A model generated the notes under the pieces. That model was not told where the DNA came from and searched no databases. It saw nothing but the letters and a program-made list of their open reading frames with translations. A program made the translations under genes and the position numbers. From the NCBI RefSeq assembly GCF_016711335.1, contig NZ_JADJTF010000001.1:3844001-3908000 (forward strand): a stretch of DNA of 64,000 nt, written 5' to 3'. Within the stretch, counting starts at the first letter, position 1, and each line of letters opens with the position of its first letter. Source of the stretch: Thiofilum sp. Lineage in GTDB: Bacteria > Pseudomonadota > Gammaproteobacteria > Thiotrichales > Thiotrichaceae. Shown here piece after piece: positions 32,758-42,064 of this stretch.

Positions 32758-33669
32758 ATGAATGATACGAATTACTCTTTGGCGCAAGCAAGCCTAGAAA
32801 TTATTGGCTTAACCTTATTAATGTTTATCCTAGGGATATTAACTTGCTCCTTATTACGTAAGTTAGGTATTTGTTGCCGTAGTGCTGCGGATGATGAGCC
32901 GTCCTTATTTACATTAAAGGAACCGGCTGCTTTTGATTTTGAAGCCTCACCCACTCATAAAGCTTTTACCCCTGAGGTACAAAATAGTCCGGCTTTTAAT
33001 GAAGCCACTATTGCTCCTAGCGTTACACCGCCTGAACTTACTAATACCAGTACTCCCCTTTTAAATACCCAATTTGAAACGCCCACGCCAACACCGCGTC
33101 AGGATTTAATAACGCCCACTTTAGAAATTGAATTGCCTACTCCTTCTCCTACGACAATTATTAAACCGGAGCTAAATCCCGTTACTATGCCAAGCTCCAT
33201 AGCTCACACTGATACGACTGAGCCTTCAGTATCCACTACTAATACCGGTTATGTAGTGGATATTGATACTTTATTACGCCGTAAACCTGAAGAGCCACCT
33301 GCGGCTACTATTGCGGCCGCTAATAAATATCATGGTACTGGTACTGATGCTGCTACCCGTAGTTCGACTCTGGATTCTGTTTCGCTAGCTAACTTGCTCA
33401 ATACACCTGCTGATTTGATTGATAATTTGCGTAAACTAGAGGGAATTACTCCGCGTATTGAGGCATTATTAAATGAGGCAGGCATTAGAAACTACCAAAC
33501 GCTTTCGCAAAAAAGTCTTAAAGATTTAAAACAAATTTTAAGTGCGGCGGGTGAGCAATTTAAGCAAATTGATCCCCAAACTTGGCCTTTTCAAGCAGAG
33601 TTAGCCGCTAAAGGGGAATGGAATCGTTTACAGGATTATCAAACCTATTTAAAAAATAATCCTAGTTGA
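32758..33669 (+). CDS. Membrane protein with C-terminal helix-hairpin-helix domain
   Basis: 303 residues. A membrane helix at about 13-35 (LEIIGLTLLMFILGILTCSLL) is followed by a long disordered Pro/Thr-rich linker and a C-terminal domain at about 212-303 (LEGITPRIEALLNEAGIRN, TLSQKSLKDLKQILSAAGEQF, TWPFQAELAAKGEWNRL). This domain is common next to OmpA-family genes and belongs to the helix-hairpin-helix group sometimes labelled flap-endonuclease-like. A membrane location makes nuclease activity unlikely; a scaffolding role is more plausible. It is the third gene of the OmpA cluster. Confidence 0.75.
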   Translation: MNDTNYSLAQASLEIIGLTLLMFILGILTCSLLRKLGICCRSAADDEPSLFTLKEPAAFDFEASPTHKAFTPEVQNSPAFNEATIAPSVTPPELTNTSTPLLNTQFETPTPTPRQDLITPTLEIELPTPSPTTIIKPELNPVTMPSSIAHTDTTEPSVSTTNTGYVVDIDTLLRRKPEEPPAATIAAANKYHGTGTDAATRSSTLDSVSLANLLNTPADLIDNLRKLEGITPRIEALLNEAGIRNYQTLSQKSLKDLKQILSAAGEQFKQIDPQTWPFQAELAAKGEWNRLQDYQTYLKNNPS

Positions 33670-33711
33670 TAGAGGTTATATGGGGTTTAACTACTAGCAT
33701 GATTCATATAT

Positions 33712-34611
33712 TTATTGTGCTAGGGGTTTAATTTGATCTACTGATAATCCGGTGACTTCCGCAACCAGCTCTGCTGTCATACCTTTAACTAGCATGCGGC
33801 GAGCGGTTTCACGCTTGCCCTCCTCTAACCCCTCTTGTTTCCCTAGCTCTTTGCCCTCTTCTAAGCCTAGTTGTTTGCCTAGCTCAAAGCCTTCTTCGGC
33901 GCCTTCTAATCGGGCGGTATCCGTCGCATTCTTGAGGTCACGGTAGTGCTTGAGGCTGTCTTCATACGCGCTGCGCTCTTCTTTGCTAAATTGCGACAGT
34001 TGCGCTATCTCAAACAGGCGCTGAAATACGCTCTCTTGTAATTCCGCTGGGATGCTGTCCAGTTCCGGCAGGTGTTTAAACGCATATAGCCATTTGTCTT
34101 GGAGCGTTTTCAGTTCCCGACGGTGTAGGGTAAAGCGCGGCAGTACTAAATAAATGAAGGTGAGTTTGTCGTAAAATAGGTGGTTGTGCTGGTCTTTGAG
34201 TTGGGCGTAGTACAAGACCTCTGTTGAGGCGTCGTCCATCAGAAAGTCGAGGATGCCAATGGTGTAGACGGCGGAGAGTCGATAGTTCCAGTCGCCGCGC
34301 TGGGCTTGTTCTTGGATGACAAAGGTGGAGTAGTACACGCTGCGGTCTTTGAAAAAGAGTTGTTTGACTTTTTGCAGCTCGACGATAAAGCGTTCTCCGC
34401 TGGTACTGATGCAGTTCAGGTCAAAGATGGCTTTGCGGTCGGTCGGAGTCACACCTTGGTATTCATTTTTAGTGTACTGTAAGTCCGCTATGTGGTGATG
34501 TTCCGGCAACAGGGTGTTGAGGAAGCTGATCAACAGATCCTTGTGAGGCTCTTCACCAAATAGTTTTTTGAATCCAAAGTCGGTGAGGGGGTTGAGGTAG
34601 ACCGCTGTCAT
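33712..34611 (-). CDS. PD-(D/E)XK nuclease family transposase-like protein (Rpn/PDDEXK_2)
   Basis: I use the ATG at 34611 (MTAVYLNPLTDFGFKKLFGE) with GGAG six bases upstream; a GTG four codons earlier is the alternative. 299 residues. The nuclease core is visible as DRKAIFDLNCISTSGERFIV with a following ELQ. The C-terminus carries repeated Glu/Gly/Lys-rich turns (EEGFELGKQLGLEEGKELGK) and a small helical end (VAEVTGLSVDQI). Members promote RecA-independent recombination or are domesticated. A fragment of a relative lies just upstream. Confidence 0.85.
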   Translation of the reverse strand: MTAVYLNPLTDFGFKKLFGEEPHKDLLISFLNTLLPEHHHIADLQYTKNEYQGVTPTDRKAIFDLNCISTSGERFIVELQKVKQLFFKDRSVYYSTFVIQEQAQRGDWNYRLSAVYTIGILDFLMDDASTEVLYYAQLKDQHNHLFYDKLTFIYLVLPRFTLHRRELKTLQDKWLYAFKHLPELDSIPAELQESVFQRLFEIAQLSQFSKEERSAYEDSLKHYRDLKNATDTARLEGAEEGFELGKQLGLEEGKELGKQEGLEEGKRETARRMLVKGMTAELVAEVTGLSVDQIKPLAQ

Positions 34612-34650
34612 GATGGGCTCCACTCCTATGTATGAGTCGTTATAGGTCGG

Positions 34651-34809
34651 TTAGAGTGTAGCATGGGTTGAGGGTGGGGGGAGCGCTTCGTTACTGGATC
34701 CGTTTAATTGCATACCCAAAATTTCCCGCACAAAGGCGGTGAAGCTGTCGGGGCGCGAGAACGCTTTTTTGAAGATTACGCCGTAGTGTAATGAGGCAAC
34801 GGTTTTCAT
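34651..34809 (-). pseudogene. N-terminal fragment of a second PD-(D/E)XK (Rpn-like) gene
   Basis: From ATG 34809 the minus strand reads MKTVASLHYGVIFKKAFSRP, then DSFTAFVREILGMQLNGSSN, and stops at 34651 after 52 residues. The first 36 residues match the usual opening of Rpn/PDDEXK-family proteins (hydrophobic strand, VIFKKAFS, then helix). The rest of the domain is missing and the tail is Pro/Ser-rich nonsense. It is a decayed remnant between an intact relative and an immunity gene, typical of rearranging RHS regions. Confidence 0.6.
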
Positions 34810-34842
34810 CAGAGAGTATCTCAACCTACTAAATAGCTGTAA

Positions 34843-35190
34843 CTATACACCATCCAATATCCACCAGTTACAACTGACCGTCGGCTCTAATTTGACCCAT
34901 GCTTCTGCAGTAACTCCTTGTATATCAAATATAATATAGATACCAGAACTCGATTTATCACACCTAACCTTAATAGACTTAACTTTTTCAGAAGAAATTT
35001 TTACCAATTCATTGGTATAACAACGCAGTATCACCTGAAATGATTGAGCTATAGCACTAAAGGAAATATCTAATTCTATATCATTGTTAGATATTTCCTT
35101 TAAATATCGGCTATAACCCATACTAGGATCATTTTCAATAGGCTCTAAACCAAAAATATCTAAAAAATCTTCATTTGTAGGAAAATCCAT
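34843..35190 (-). CDS. Putative immunity protein for the RHS toxin
   Basis: 115 residues, acidic, AT-rich. It starts two bases after the RHS stop, with GGGAGG six bases before the ATG (inside the RHS 3' end). Features are MDFPTNEDFLDIFGLEPIEN, a strand-rich middle (ELDISFSAIAQSFQVILRCY) and CNWWILDGV at the end. I recognise no family. The position directly behind a polymorphic-toxin tip, the size and the base composition are those of a cognate immunity protein. Function is inferred from position. Confidence 0.7.
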   Translation of the reverse strand: MDFPTNEDFLDIFGLEPIENDPSMGYSRYLKEISNNDIELDISFSAIAQSFQVILRCYTNELVKISSEKVKSIKVRCDKSSSGIYIIFDIQGVTAEAWVKLEPTVSCNWWILDGV

Positions 35191-35192
35191 AT

Positions 35193-38100
35193 CTAACCTC
35201 CCTTAGGAATAATAGTGCTTAATCGACGATTTCCATTATTAAGAATTTGAAAAGTACTCTCAAATTTCGCAGCTTTGCCAGATGGTCCAATAAAAAATGA
35301 CTCTCGCACTTCGAACTTTCCGTATTGATTTGAGAATGTCCGAGAAACATTTCCATTAGTTTTAACTGAAACAGTAAGGTGTTCAGTTAAAATTTTATAC
35401 CCTGCTTGAGTATCTGGGACACCCAATCTTTTCATTTCAAGAGCGAGTTGGTTAGAGCGATCCGCATTATGGGCATTGCTACTAACCCGTCCAAACAAAT
35501 AATTAAACTTACCGGGAGCAATTTCTAACATTCTCCCACTCAGCCTTCCCACAAGCCAAGCTCCCGCTCCTCCGACAGGAATACTAGCCCCCATGACCTC
35601 CCAAAACACCGCATCGGTTTCAGTAAAGGGCGCGGTGCCATTATGCAAACCAAATTGACTAAGACTATAATTGTCCTCCCACCATTGTGCGCCTTCCTCA
35701 TTAAACAAATGAGTGAGTGCGGCACTCAACGCCCCATCCGCAAAACTCCCGCCCGTGGCTTCAGAGGCGAGTCCTCCAAACACCGCTGCGGTTACGGTGC
35801 GTAGGGTGATGGCCATGCCACTTGTGCCACCCATTCCACTCGTCGCTACCCCTGAGGCTTTGCCAATAATGCCACCCACAAAACCCGATTTGAAACTGCC
35901 GCCGCGTAGATTGGAAATAACCCCTTGCGCGACTCCATGCGCTAAGCCTTGACTATAAATCGTTTTGAACACACCACTGTGTCCAATAAACCCTGCAATA
36001 CCTGCACTCAGCCCCCCATAAAAAGCACCTTGCATCGCACCTTTAAAGCTCCCCGTGGTGGCGTAGCCTTGTACAAATCCTGCGGCTGCCGCATTGCCTA
36101 TCGCATGGCTAAAGAGACTGCCGCCAAACGCACCTCCCATTAATGCCATACCTGCTGCCATGCCGAGGGCTTGGATGTATTTATTGTCACTTTGTGAGGC
36201 TACGATGGCTATGATCGCGCCGATGATGAAGTTGAAGAAATGCCCACTCGGATCGGTGTACTTGAGCGGGTTATTCATCACACAGACGTAGCGGTTGTAG
36301 TTTTGGCTTTGATTCGGGGCTTGTATGTAAGTATCCGGGCTAATGAAGCGTCCAATCTCAGGGTCATAGAGCCGTGCGTTCATGTGAATCAGCCCTAACC
36401 CTTCCAAGTGTTCGTGTCCGGTGAAGCCACGGGCTGTCCATGCCTTTTTATCAGGGTCGATTCCAGCAGTGACCGTGCGCTTGCCAAAGGGATCGTAGCT
36501 CAGGCGTTGTATGACCACACCTTTGCTGTCGGTAATGGTGTCGATATTGCCTAGGTTGTCTTTATGCAGGTAACGGGTTTCATCGGGGGTCTTAGCACCA
36601 TTCTTGAGGGTACGGATCTGAATGGCGATGACCTCGCCTCCGGCATAGATGTAATGCTTTTGCTGGGTCAGCCGATCATTCACCCCATTGTCCAGATGCG
36701 TCACTTCATAGGCTTTGCTCACATACACCGTGGTTTCAGATTTACCCGTGACGCCCGTCATTTGCTGCACACGCTGTTGATTCGCGTCGTACATAAAGGT
36801 CGCGGTGGTATTCGTTTTGCTGTTTTTGACTTCTAACGGCTGGTTGAAGCTCGTCCATTTGACCACGTTATCGCCGGCTTGCAGCATATTGCCGTTGGCG
36901 TCATAGGTATAGCTTTTAGTCGTACCATCGGTTTTGGTCAGGGTTTGTAGACGGTTGTTGGCGTTATCATAGCTCATGCTACCCGCGCCGGACTTATTGA
37001 GTAGGTTGCCAAAAATGTCGTATTGATAAGCAAGGTTAAACCGTGCCGCTGGGGTGCTCGCCGTACGTACTGCGCTGATCAATCGGTCATAAGCATCATA
37101 TTGATAAGTATCTTTAGTACCAGCCACTATGTCCTGACGAGTAGCAACATTATCTACACCATCGTAGGTGTAGCGTAGGTCACGAACGAGGGGTTTGCCT
37201 CCCTCTTCAATCCCTGTACTGATGCGCTCTAAGCGTCCGCTGTAGGGGTCGTATTCTCGACGGGTGAGCAAACCGTTCCCAATAATTTCACCTTGTAGAC
37301 GACCCGCAGCGTCATGGCTAGTAGCAGCCCAAAGCAGAATTTCGTTTTGATTATTGGTGTGAGCACTGAGCGCTTTTTCGATCTCATAAGATGCTTGCTC
37401 ATAATCCTCAATTTTATTCGTGAGCTTCTTAAGTAGCTCCGTCTCGGCTCGAGCGGCGTCATATTGTTGTTGGGCGAGGCGTTTGTAGTAGTCAGCTTGT
37501 TGACGCGCATACGCTAGTTCTTGCTCTGCCGTGCGGACTTGGGCTTGTTGCGCTGCTAATGCTTGGTTATCACTCGCTACTACATTGTCCATTAGTTGGG
37601 CTTGTTCATTATAGAAGGTGGTCAGGTTTAGAGAGCGAGGGGGGCCCCATTCGCACCATCCCCATTTAGCGTCATAATGACAAACCGTGGGCAACAGTGA
37701 CTGAGCTATTTGCACACGGTACGTGTAATGACCATCACAATTTCCCTTCCAATTAGTGCCTGTACACACTTCTTTTTCATAATACCCATAACCATTGGCA
37801 CTGTAGGCGTAGTCAAAATACATATCACCGTACACTGCCCAATAATGTTGAGCCAAAGCCCGATACTGTTGTGCTTGGGCACGGTGAGCATCCGCTTGGG
37901 CTTGAAGCTGATTCGCAATGGCTTTGATTTGATTGACTTCTTGCAGTTCTTGTTGCGCTTTGTGCTCCCATTGTTGGGCTATGAGTTGATATTCTTGGGC
38001 TTTCTTGATTAAAGCGATATATTTTTCTTCATGTTCATACGCTTGAGTATGGAGTTCAACTAAGGCTTTTTCGAGCTGTTTCAAGGACTCTTCTAATTTG

Positions 38101-38678
38101 AGGTAATCATAGTCCCATACATTATTTTTAGGCGTAGTGATACGCTGGAGATAGCCGGTATCGGTATAAGCTCGATTGAGCTTCACTCCATCAGGATATA
38201 ACTCAAGAGCGGGATGGCTATAGGCATCATAGCCTACTTTGGATACATACGATTGTCCGGCAATCGTCCGTGTGGTTTGGGTGGGTCGGCCCAGCTTGTC
38301 ATAGACATAGGTTGTTTCCGTGCTCTTATTACGCTCTACCGCCAACTTACCAATACCATACTGAGCGGTATCATACACCCACGTCGCGTTGTCATCGCTC
38401 GTACTGCGACTGATCATGCGTCCTAGGTCATCATAAGTTTGACTTGTGACTTGCCCTTTAGCATCACGTTGCCAAATCAACTCCCCATAAGGATTATAAC
38501 GATAAGACCATACACCCATCGTAGGGTCGGTCATCGATACCTTACGACTAAACGCATCATAACTCATGCTAATGACTTGACCATTGGTATTCGTGCTGCG
38601 CACATTACCCATTGCATCATAAGCATACTGAATCGTAGAAGCATCATTCCCCTCAACGACTTGAGCAGTTTTGCCCAT
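35193..38678 (-). CDS. RHS/YD-repeat polymorphic toxin, C-terminal 1161 residues (downstream of a frameshift)
   Basis: YD repeats run through most of the protein (TYDDLGRMIS, YDANGNMLQAGDN). Between residues about 191 and 447 they are interrupted by a long helical insert with two coiled-coil arms and a Cys-bearing centre (VCTGTNWKGNC, TVCHYDAKWGWCEW). The conserved RHS core boundary is IGRFISPDTY to NNPLKYTDPSG (about 776-812). A Gly/Ala-rich region (820-990) and a variable tip (about 1055-1161) follow: FNYLFGRVSSNAHN, GVPDTQAGY, RRLSTIIPKGG. The tip should be the toxin; its activity is not known to me. In-frame sequence upstream of the first ATG (DPRNNRTITTENL) shows the true start lies in the 38693-40455 part, one base out of frame. 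Confidence 0.85.
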   Translation of the reverse strand: MGKTAQVVEGNDASTIQYAYDAMGNVRSTNTNGQVISMSYDAFSRKVSMTDPTMGVWSYRYNPYGELIWQRDAKGQVTSQTYDDLGRMISRSTSDDNATWVYDTAQYGIGKLAVERNKSTETTYVYDKLGRPTQTTRTIAGQSYVSKVGYDAYSHPALELYPDGVKLNRAYTDTGYLQRITTPKNNVWDYDYLKLEESLKQLEKALVELHTQAYEHEEKYIALIKKAQEYQLIAQQWEHKAQQELQEVNQIKAIANQLQAQADAHRAQAQQYRALAQHYWAVYGDMYFDYAYSANGYGYYEKEVCTGTNWKGNCDGHYTYRVQIAQSLLPTVCHYDAKWGWCEWGPPRSLNLTTFYNEQAQLMDNVVASDNQALAAQQAQVRTAEQELAYARQQADYYKRLAQQQYDAARAETELLKKLTNKIEDYEQASYEIEKALSAHTNNQNEILLWAATSHDAAGRLQGEIIGNGLLTRREYDPYSGRLERISTGIEEGGKPLVRDLRYTYDGVDNVATRQDIVAGTKDTYQYDAYDRLISAVRTASTPAARFNLAYQYDIFGNLLNKSGAGSMSYDNANNRLQTLTKTDGTTKSYTYDANGNMLQAGDNVVKWTSFNQPLEVKNSKTNTTATFMYDANQQRVQQMTGVTGKSETTVYVSKAYEVTHLDNGVNDRLTQQKHYIYAGGEVIAIQIRTLKNGAKTPDETRYLHKDNLGNIDTITDSKGVVIQRLSYDPFGKRTVTAGIDPDKKAWTARGFTGHEHLEGLGLIHMNARLYDPEIGRFISPDTYIQAPNQSQNYNRYVCVMNNPLKYTDPSGHFFNFIIGAIIAIVASQSDNKYIQALGMAAGMALMGGAFGGSLFSHAIGNAAAAGFVQGYATTGSFKGAMQGAFYGGLSAGIAGFIGHSGVFKTIYSQGLAHGVAQGVISNLRGGSFKSGFVGGIIGKASGVATSGMGGTSGMAITLRTVTAAVFGGLASEATGGSFADGALSAALTHLFNEEGAQWWEDNYSLSQFGLHNGTAPFTETDAVFWEVMGASIPVGGAGAWLVGRLSGRMLEIAPGKFNYLFGRVSSNAHNADRSNQLALEMKRLGVPDTQAGYKILTEHLTVSVKTNGNVSRTFSNQYGKFEVRESFFIGPSGKAAKFESTFQILNNGNRRLSTIIPKGG

Positions 38679-38692
38679 CAGATTTTCAGTGG

Positions 38693-40455
38693 TTATAGTG
38701 CGATTGTTGCGAGGATCTGTGACTGTTGTGCTGAGCTATAGCGGGTGACTATTGGCGTTCCTTTTGCGGTAGGTTTGCTTTGCTCCACAGTGCGCCCTAA
38801 GGTGTCATATTTGCTGGTTACCCAATAGCTATTATCACCCGGAAAGTGACCTTCATCATAGGGTAAAGTCGCTTGAATTAATAAACCCCGTGTATCATAG
38901 ATTTTATCTTGGAGTATAGTAGCCGCCTTGCTATCAAATCCTTGCACCGCGCTACGTACCTCACGGCTGAGGCTGTCATACCAGACAGTTTTGGTAGCAC
39001 TACCACTACTGGCCTCTGTCACGGTGTAGATACTATTATCTCGTATCCCATACCCTGCTGAATACCCTTGTGACCAAGCCCGTGTCCACACGGTACTAGT
39101 ACCATCCGCACGGATTTCTTTGATTTTTTGACACAGGTTATCGTATTGCCATTGAGTTTTTAGTCCATTAGGTCCAGTTTGTGTGAGAGGTACTCCACAT
39201 AAGGAATCATAGGTAAAAGCTTCAGTATGACCTAAGGCATTAGTCTGCTTGATCGGATACAGTCCTGTCGTGTCATATGCCACATGCGAGGTTCTAGGGT
39301 TAACACCTGTACCACTGATCGTGGTTTGAGTTTTATTACCAAAGCCGTCATATACGAAGGTACTCGTAAGAGCTAGAGCATCTCCAGGTTGAATAACCTC
39401 TTGTTGGAGCACGCCATTAGCGTCATAGGTAAAGCTCGTTTTTCGCACGAGAGAACCTAAAGGGTTTTGGTGCGTCACACTGACCACACTAGGTTTACCC
39501 AACAGCCATTGACCTTCATCATTCCAATAAGTCGTAGTAGTAGTTTTACGGTTCCAATCGCTATTATCAGGGGTTTGAATCAGTACGCTTACACTTTGAG
39601 GATCACCATAAGCGGTATAGTTGTTATAAGTGGTGGTTTGGGTGCTGAGGGTTTGGCGAGTATCATAATCAACTCGTGTTTCTATAGTCTGCTTAGGGCT
39701 AATTACGCGACTTTTGGGTGCTTTGCCGTTAATAACGTTATAGCTATTGGTAACGGTTTGGAGGGCTATATTATTGAGCGTAGACGTGACCTTGGCTACA
39801 CGACCATTCAGTACTTTGTCTTGTAAAAACTCGATGGTTTTAACGTAGCCTGTCGTTTCATCTTTTTCGCGGATAAAGCGAAAGGCTCTCATTTCATTAT
39901 CAATCGTAGAGTATTTTAACCCTTGATAGGTGTAGCTAATGCCTTTAAGCCCTCCCACACCATCGCTAGTACGTACTTGTGTTACCACTCTTCTATTAGG
40001 CGTGACATTAATAAGACCTGTAATTATCGTTGGATCATCAGCATAAACTTTTGAATCAGTTGTGAATCCATATTCAATCTGAGTGTGGTTTTTATACGCC
40101 GTCGTAATGCCTTTGAGTAGGCTATGCTCCGCATTCGACGCTAAACTGCATTGAATACCCACGCTACCGCGATAGCAAATATCGCCTGTGCCATCTAAAT
40201 TTATGTCTGCTACTCGTATAGGTTGAGCACGCGGGCGTACTTTATCTGCATCGCGCAACTCTACAAAACCCTCGTTATATCGTAAAGGGACATAAGCTTG
40301 ATAAGCTTCAAACTTGCTGCTGGTATTAGTGGCACATTTATAAGTAAAATCTGGAGTGGCAACACATAAATCGGCACGCCCATCGCTATTAATGTCGTGT
40401 AAAGATAATGTCGAATGGGCTAAATCCTCTTCTACCCAAGCACTGGTATCAGACC
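38693..40455 (-). pseudogene. RHS/SpvB-like N-terminal part, truncated at its start and frameshifted at its end
   Basis: Reading from about 40455 gives FG-GAP-like repeats (LHDINSDGRADLCVAT, VADINLDGTGDICYRG), an SpvB/TcdB-middle-type segment (KGITTAYKNHTQIEYGFTTD, ISYTYQGLKYSTID), then YD repeats up to TPIVTRYSS. The frame then ends at 38693, while the -1 frame continues the protein as STTVTDPRNNRTITTENLMG. One lost base near 38740 explains this. The 5' side lacks a signal peptide and further FG-GAP repeats and runs directly into antisense of a different gene. The secretion part of the toxin is therefore missing here. Confidence 0.8.
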
Positions 40456-40544
40456 ATACTAGCAGAATATTTTTTATATTAATTAGTTTAATATTAGCTT
40501 TTGCAATAGTCAAAAGTTATTTATTAAAAGTTATTAGTTTAATA

Positions 40545-41468
40545 ATGGCTATAATCATTATAATCACTGGTTTTATTATAAAAAACCAAGAGTGGACTCA
40601 ATATCAAAGAAATTTAATGGTTAGAGTAATTCATGGAGAACCCAGCTTAGATAAAAAATTCAAAAAATACTACGCATTTGACCTAGTGAATAAATATCTA
40701 GAGCTGAGTCAATTAGCTCCAATACCAGAGCTAACTTTATGGCCAGAATCTGCACTACCTATTAACTATTCTAAAGCCAAAAATTATTTACTAGAAAAAG
40801 CAATCGAACTAAAAAATAAACACAACTCCCATATCGTGTTAGGTACTTATGTAAAAGTTGATAATCAATCTTATAATATAGCTAAAATTGCAAGCTCTAA
40901 TGAGGATTTTTATAAAAAAACCCATTTAATTCCTTTTGGAGAATACCAACCTAAATGGTTTAATTATTTATCTAAGATACTAAATTTACCTATTTATCAG
41001 ATTGATAATAACTCACTCAATGCTGGAACTAATGAGCAAAAAAATCTTGTAATTCATGATATAAGACTGGGGTCTAGTATATGTTATGAAACTCTTTTTT
41101 CTAATGAGATGCGTCACTTATGGCAAGACACCAACTTGCTATTTTCTATTAGTGATTTAAATTGGTTTAGAAACACATGGGCTCTGAACCAATATTTTCA
41201 AATTACTAGAGTGCGAGCTATGGAGAATGAAAAATACATGCTAATATCAACTAGTTATGGAGTAACAGCAGTAGTTTCTCACAAAGGTCAAATCCTCACT
41301 AGAATATCATCCTCCAGCCCTAAGCCGTACTTAGATGCTATAGTAGAGTTAAGAAAAGGCAACACACCCTACTCGCTCTATGGCTTAGTATTCATTCAAT
41401 TAATTTTCTTTTTAAATTTTTTAGTAGTAGCTTTATATTTATTAAAAAAGTTACTAAAAAAGTTGTAA
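40545..41468 (+). CDS. lnt: Apolipoprotein N-acyltransferase-like protein, truncated at the N-terminus
   Basis: The nitrilase domain of Lnt is complete, with Glu in LTLWPESALP, Lys in FYKKTHLIPFGEYQP and Cys in GSSICYETLFSNE. The C-terminal membrane helix (YGLVFIQLIFFLNFLVV) is present. The usual roughly 200-residue N-terminal membrane bundle is absent: the open frame reaches 40356, but its first 33 or so residues are antisense RHS sequence. Only one helix of the Lnt type remains before the domain (about 40455-40590). ATG 40545 (MAIIIIITGFIIKN) is a possible start. Strong AT bias differs from neighbours. A functional chromosomal lnt is probably elsewhere, and this copy is likely a remnant. 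Confidence 0.7.
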   Translation: MAIIIIITGFIIKNQEWTQYQRNLMVRVIHGEPSLDKKFKKYYAFDLVNKYLELSQLAPIPELTLWPESALPINYSKAKNYLLEKAIELKNKHNSHIVLGTYVKVDNQSYNIAKIASSNEDFYKKTHLIPFGEYQPKWFNYLSKILNLPIYQIDNNSLNAGTNEQKNLVIHDIRLGSSICYETLFSNEMRHLWQDTNLLFSISDLNWFRNTWALNQYFQITRVRAMENEKYMLISTSYGVTAVVSHKGQILTRISSSSPKPYLDAIVELRKGNTPYSLYGLVFIQLIFFLNFLVVALYLLKKLLKKL

Positions 41469-41499
41469 ATTAGCTCTAAATATGCCTTTTCTAATCAAC

Positions 41500-42060
41500 T
41501 CAAGAATGCTTAGCCAAAACAGGGTAAGCTGCTTTCAAATACTGTCCCATCGATACTAATGTTAAAACAGTAGCAATCAATAGCGCGGCTATCCCTATTT
41601 CACGAGCGGGTAAAAACCACAGATTTTGATTATACAAAAGGCATATTAAGGCAATAATTTGCGCGGTTGTTTTTAGCTTACCAATATAAGCCACTGCCAC
41701 TGCCTGACTGCTGCCTAATTTAGCCATCCACTCACGTAGGGCTGAAATAATAATTTCACGCGCAATAATCACACTAGCCGCTAAAGTAAACGCAACATGC
41801 CCCTCGCGCTCTACAATCAAAATCAACGCCACTGCTACAATTAACTTATCGGCAACCGGATCTAAAAAAGCGCCAAACCCTGATTCTAATTGGTATTTAC
41901 GCGCATAATAGCCGTCTGCCCAATCAGTAATACCCGCAATACTAAACGTCAAAGCAGCCGCTAATGATGCCCAAGTAGTCGGCAGATAAAAAAAGCCAAT
42001 CAAAACCGGTATTAACGCAATACGTAACCACGTCAACATGACCGGTAAATTGAGCACCAT
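41500..42060 (-). CDS. pgsA: CDP-diacylglycerol-glycerol-3-phosphate 3-phosphatidyltransferase
   Basis: The start is the ATG at 42060 (MVLNLPVMLTWLRIALIPVL), after CGGAGAATAACGAT. 186 residues, several membrane helices. The CDP-alcohol phosphotransferase motif is visible as DWADGYYARKYQLESGFG and FLDPVADK. It makes phosphatidylglycerol phosphate in the inner membrane. It lies four bases behind uvrC, a common gammaproteobacterial pair. Confidence 0.95.
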   Translation of the reverse strand: MVLNLPVMLTWLRIALIPVLIGFFYLPTTWASLAAALTFSIAGITDWADGYYARKYQLESGFGAFLDPVADKLIVAVALILIVEREGHVAFTLAASVIIAREIIISALREWMAKLGSSQAVAVAYIGKLKTTAQIIALICLLYNQNLWFLPAREIGIAALLIATVLTLVSMGQYLKAAYPVLAKHS

Positions 42061-42064
42061 ATCG

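Noticed and set aside
35193..40455. Two independent RHS genes
   Set aside because: The -1 frame continues the same YD-repeat sequence across the break, so it is one gene with a frameshift.
40356..40545. An upstream start for the Lnt-like gene
   Set aside because: The first 33 or so residues are the antisense of RHS FG-GAP sequence and not Lnt, so the extension is a by-product of the junction.
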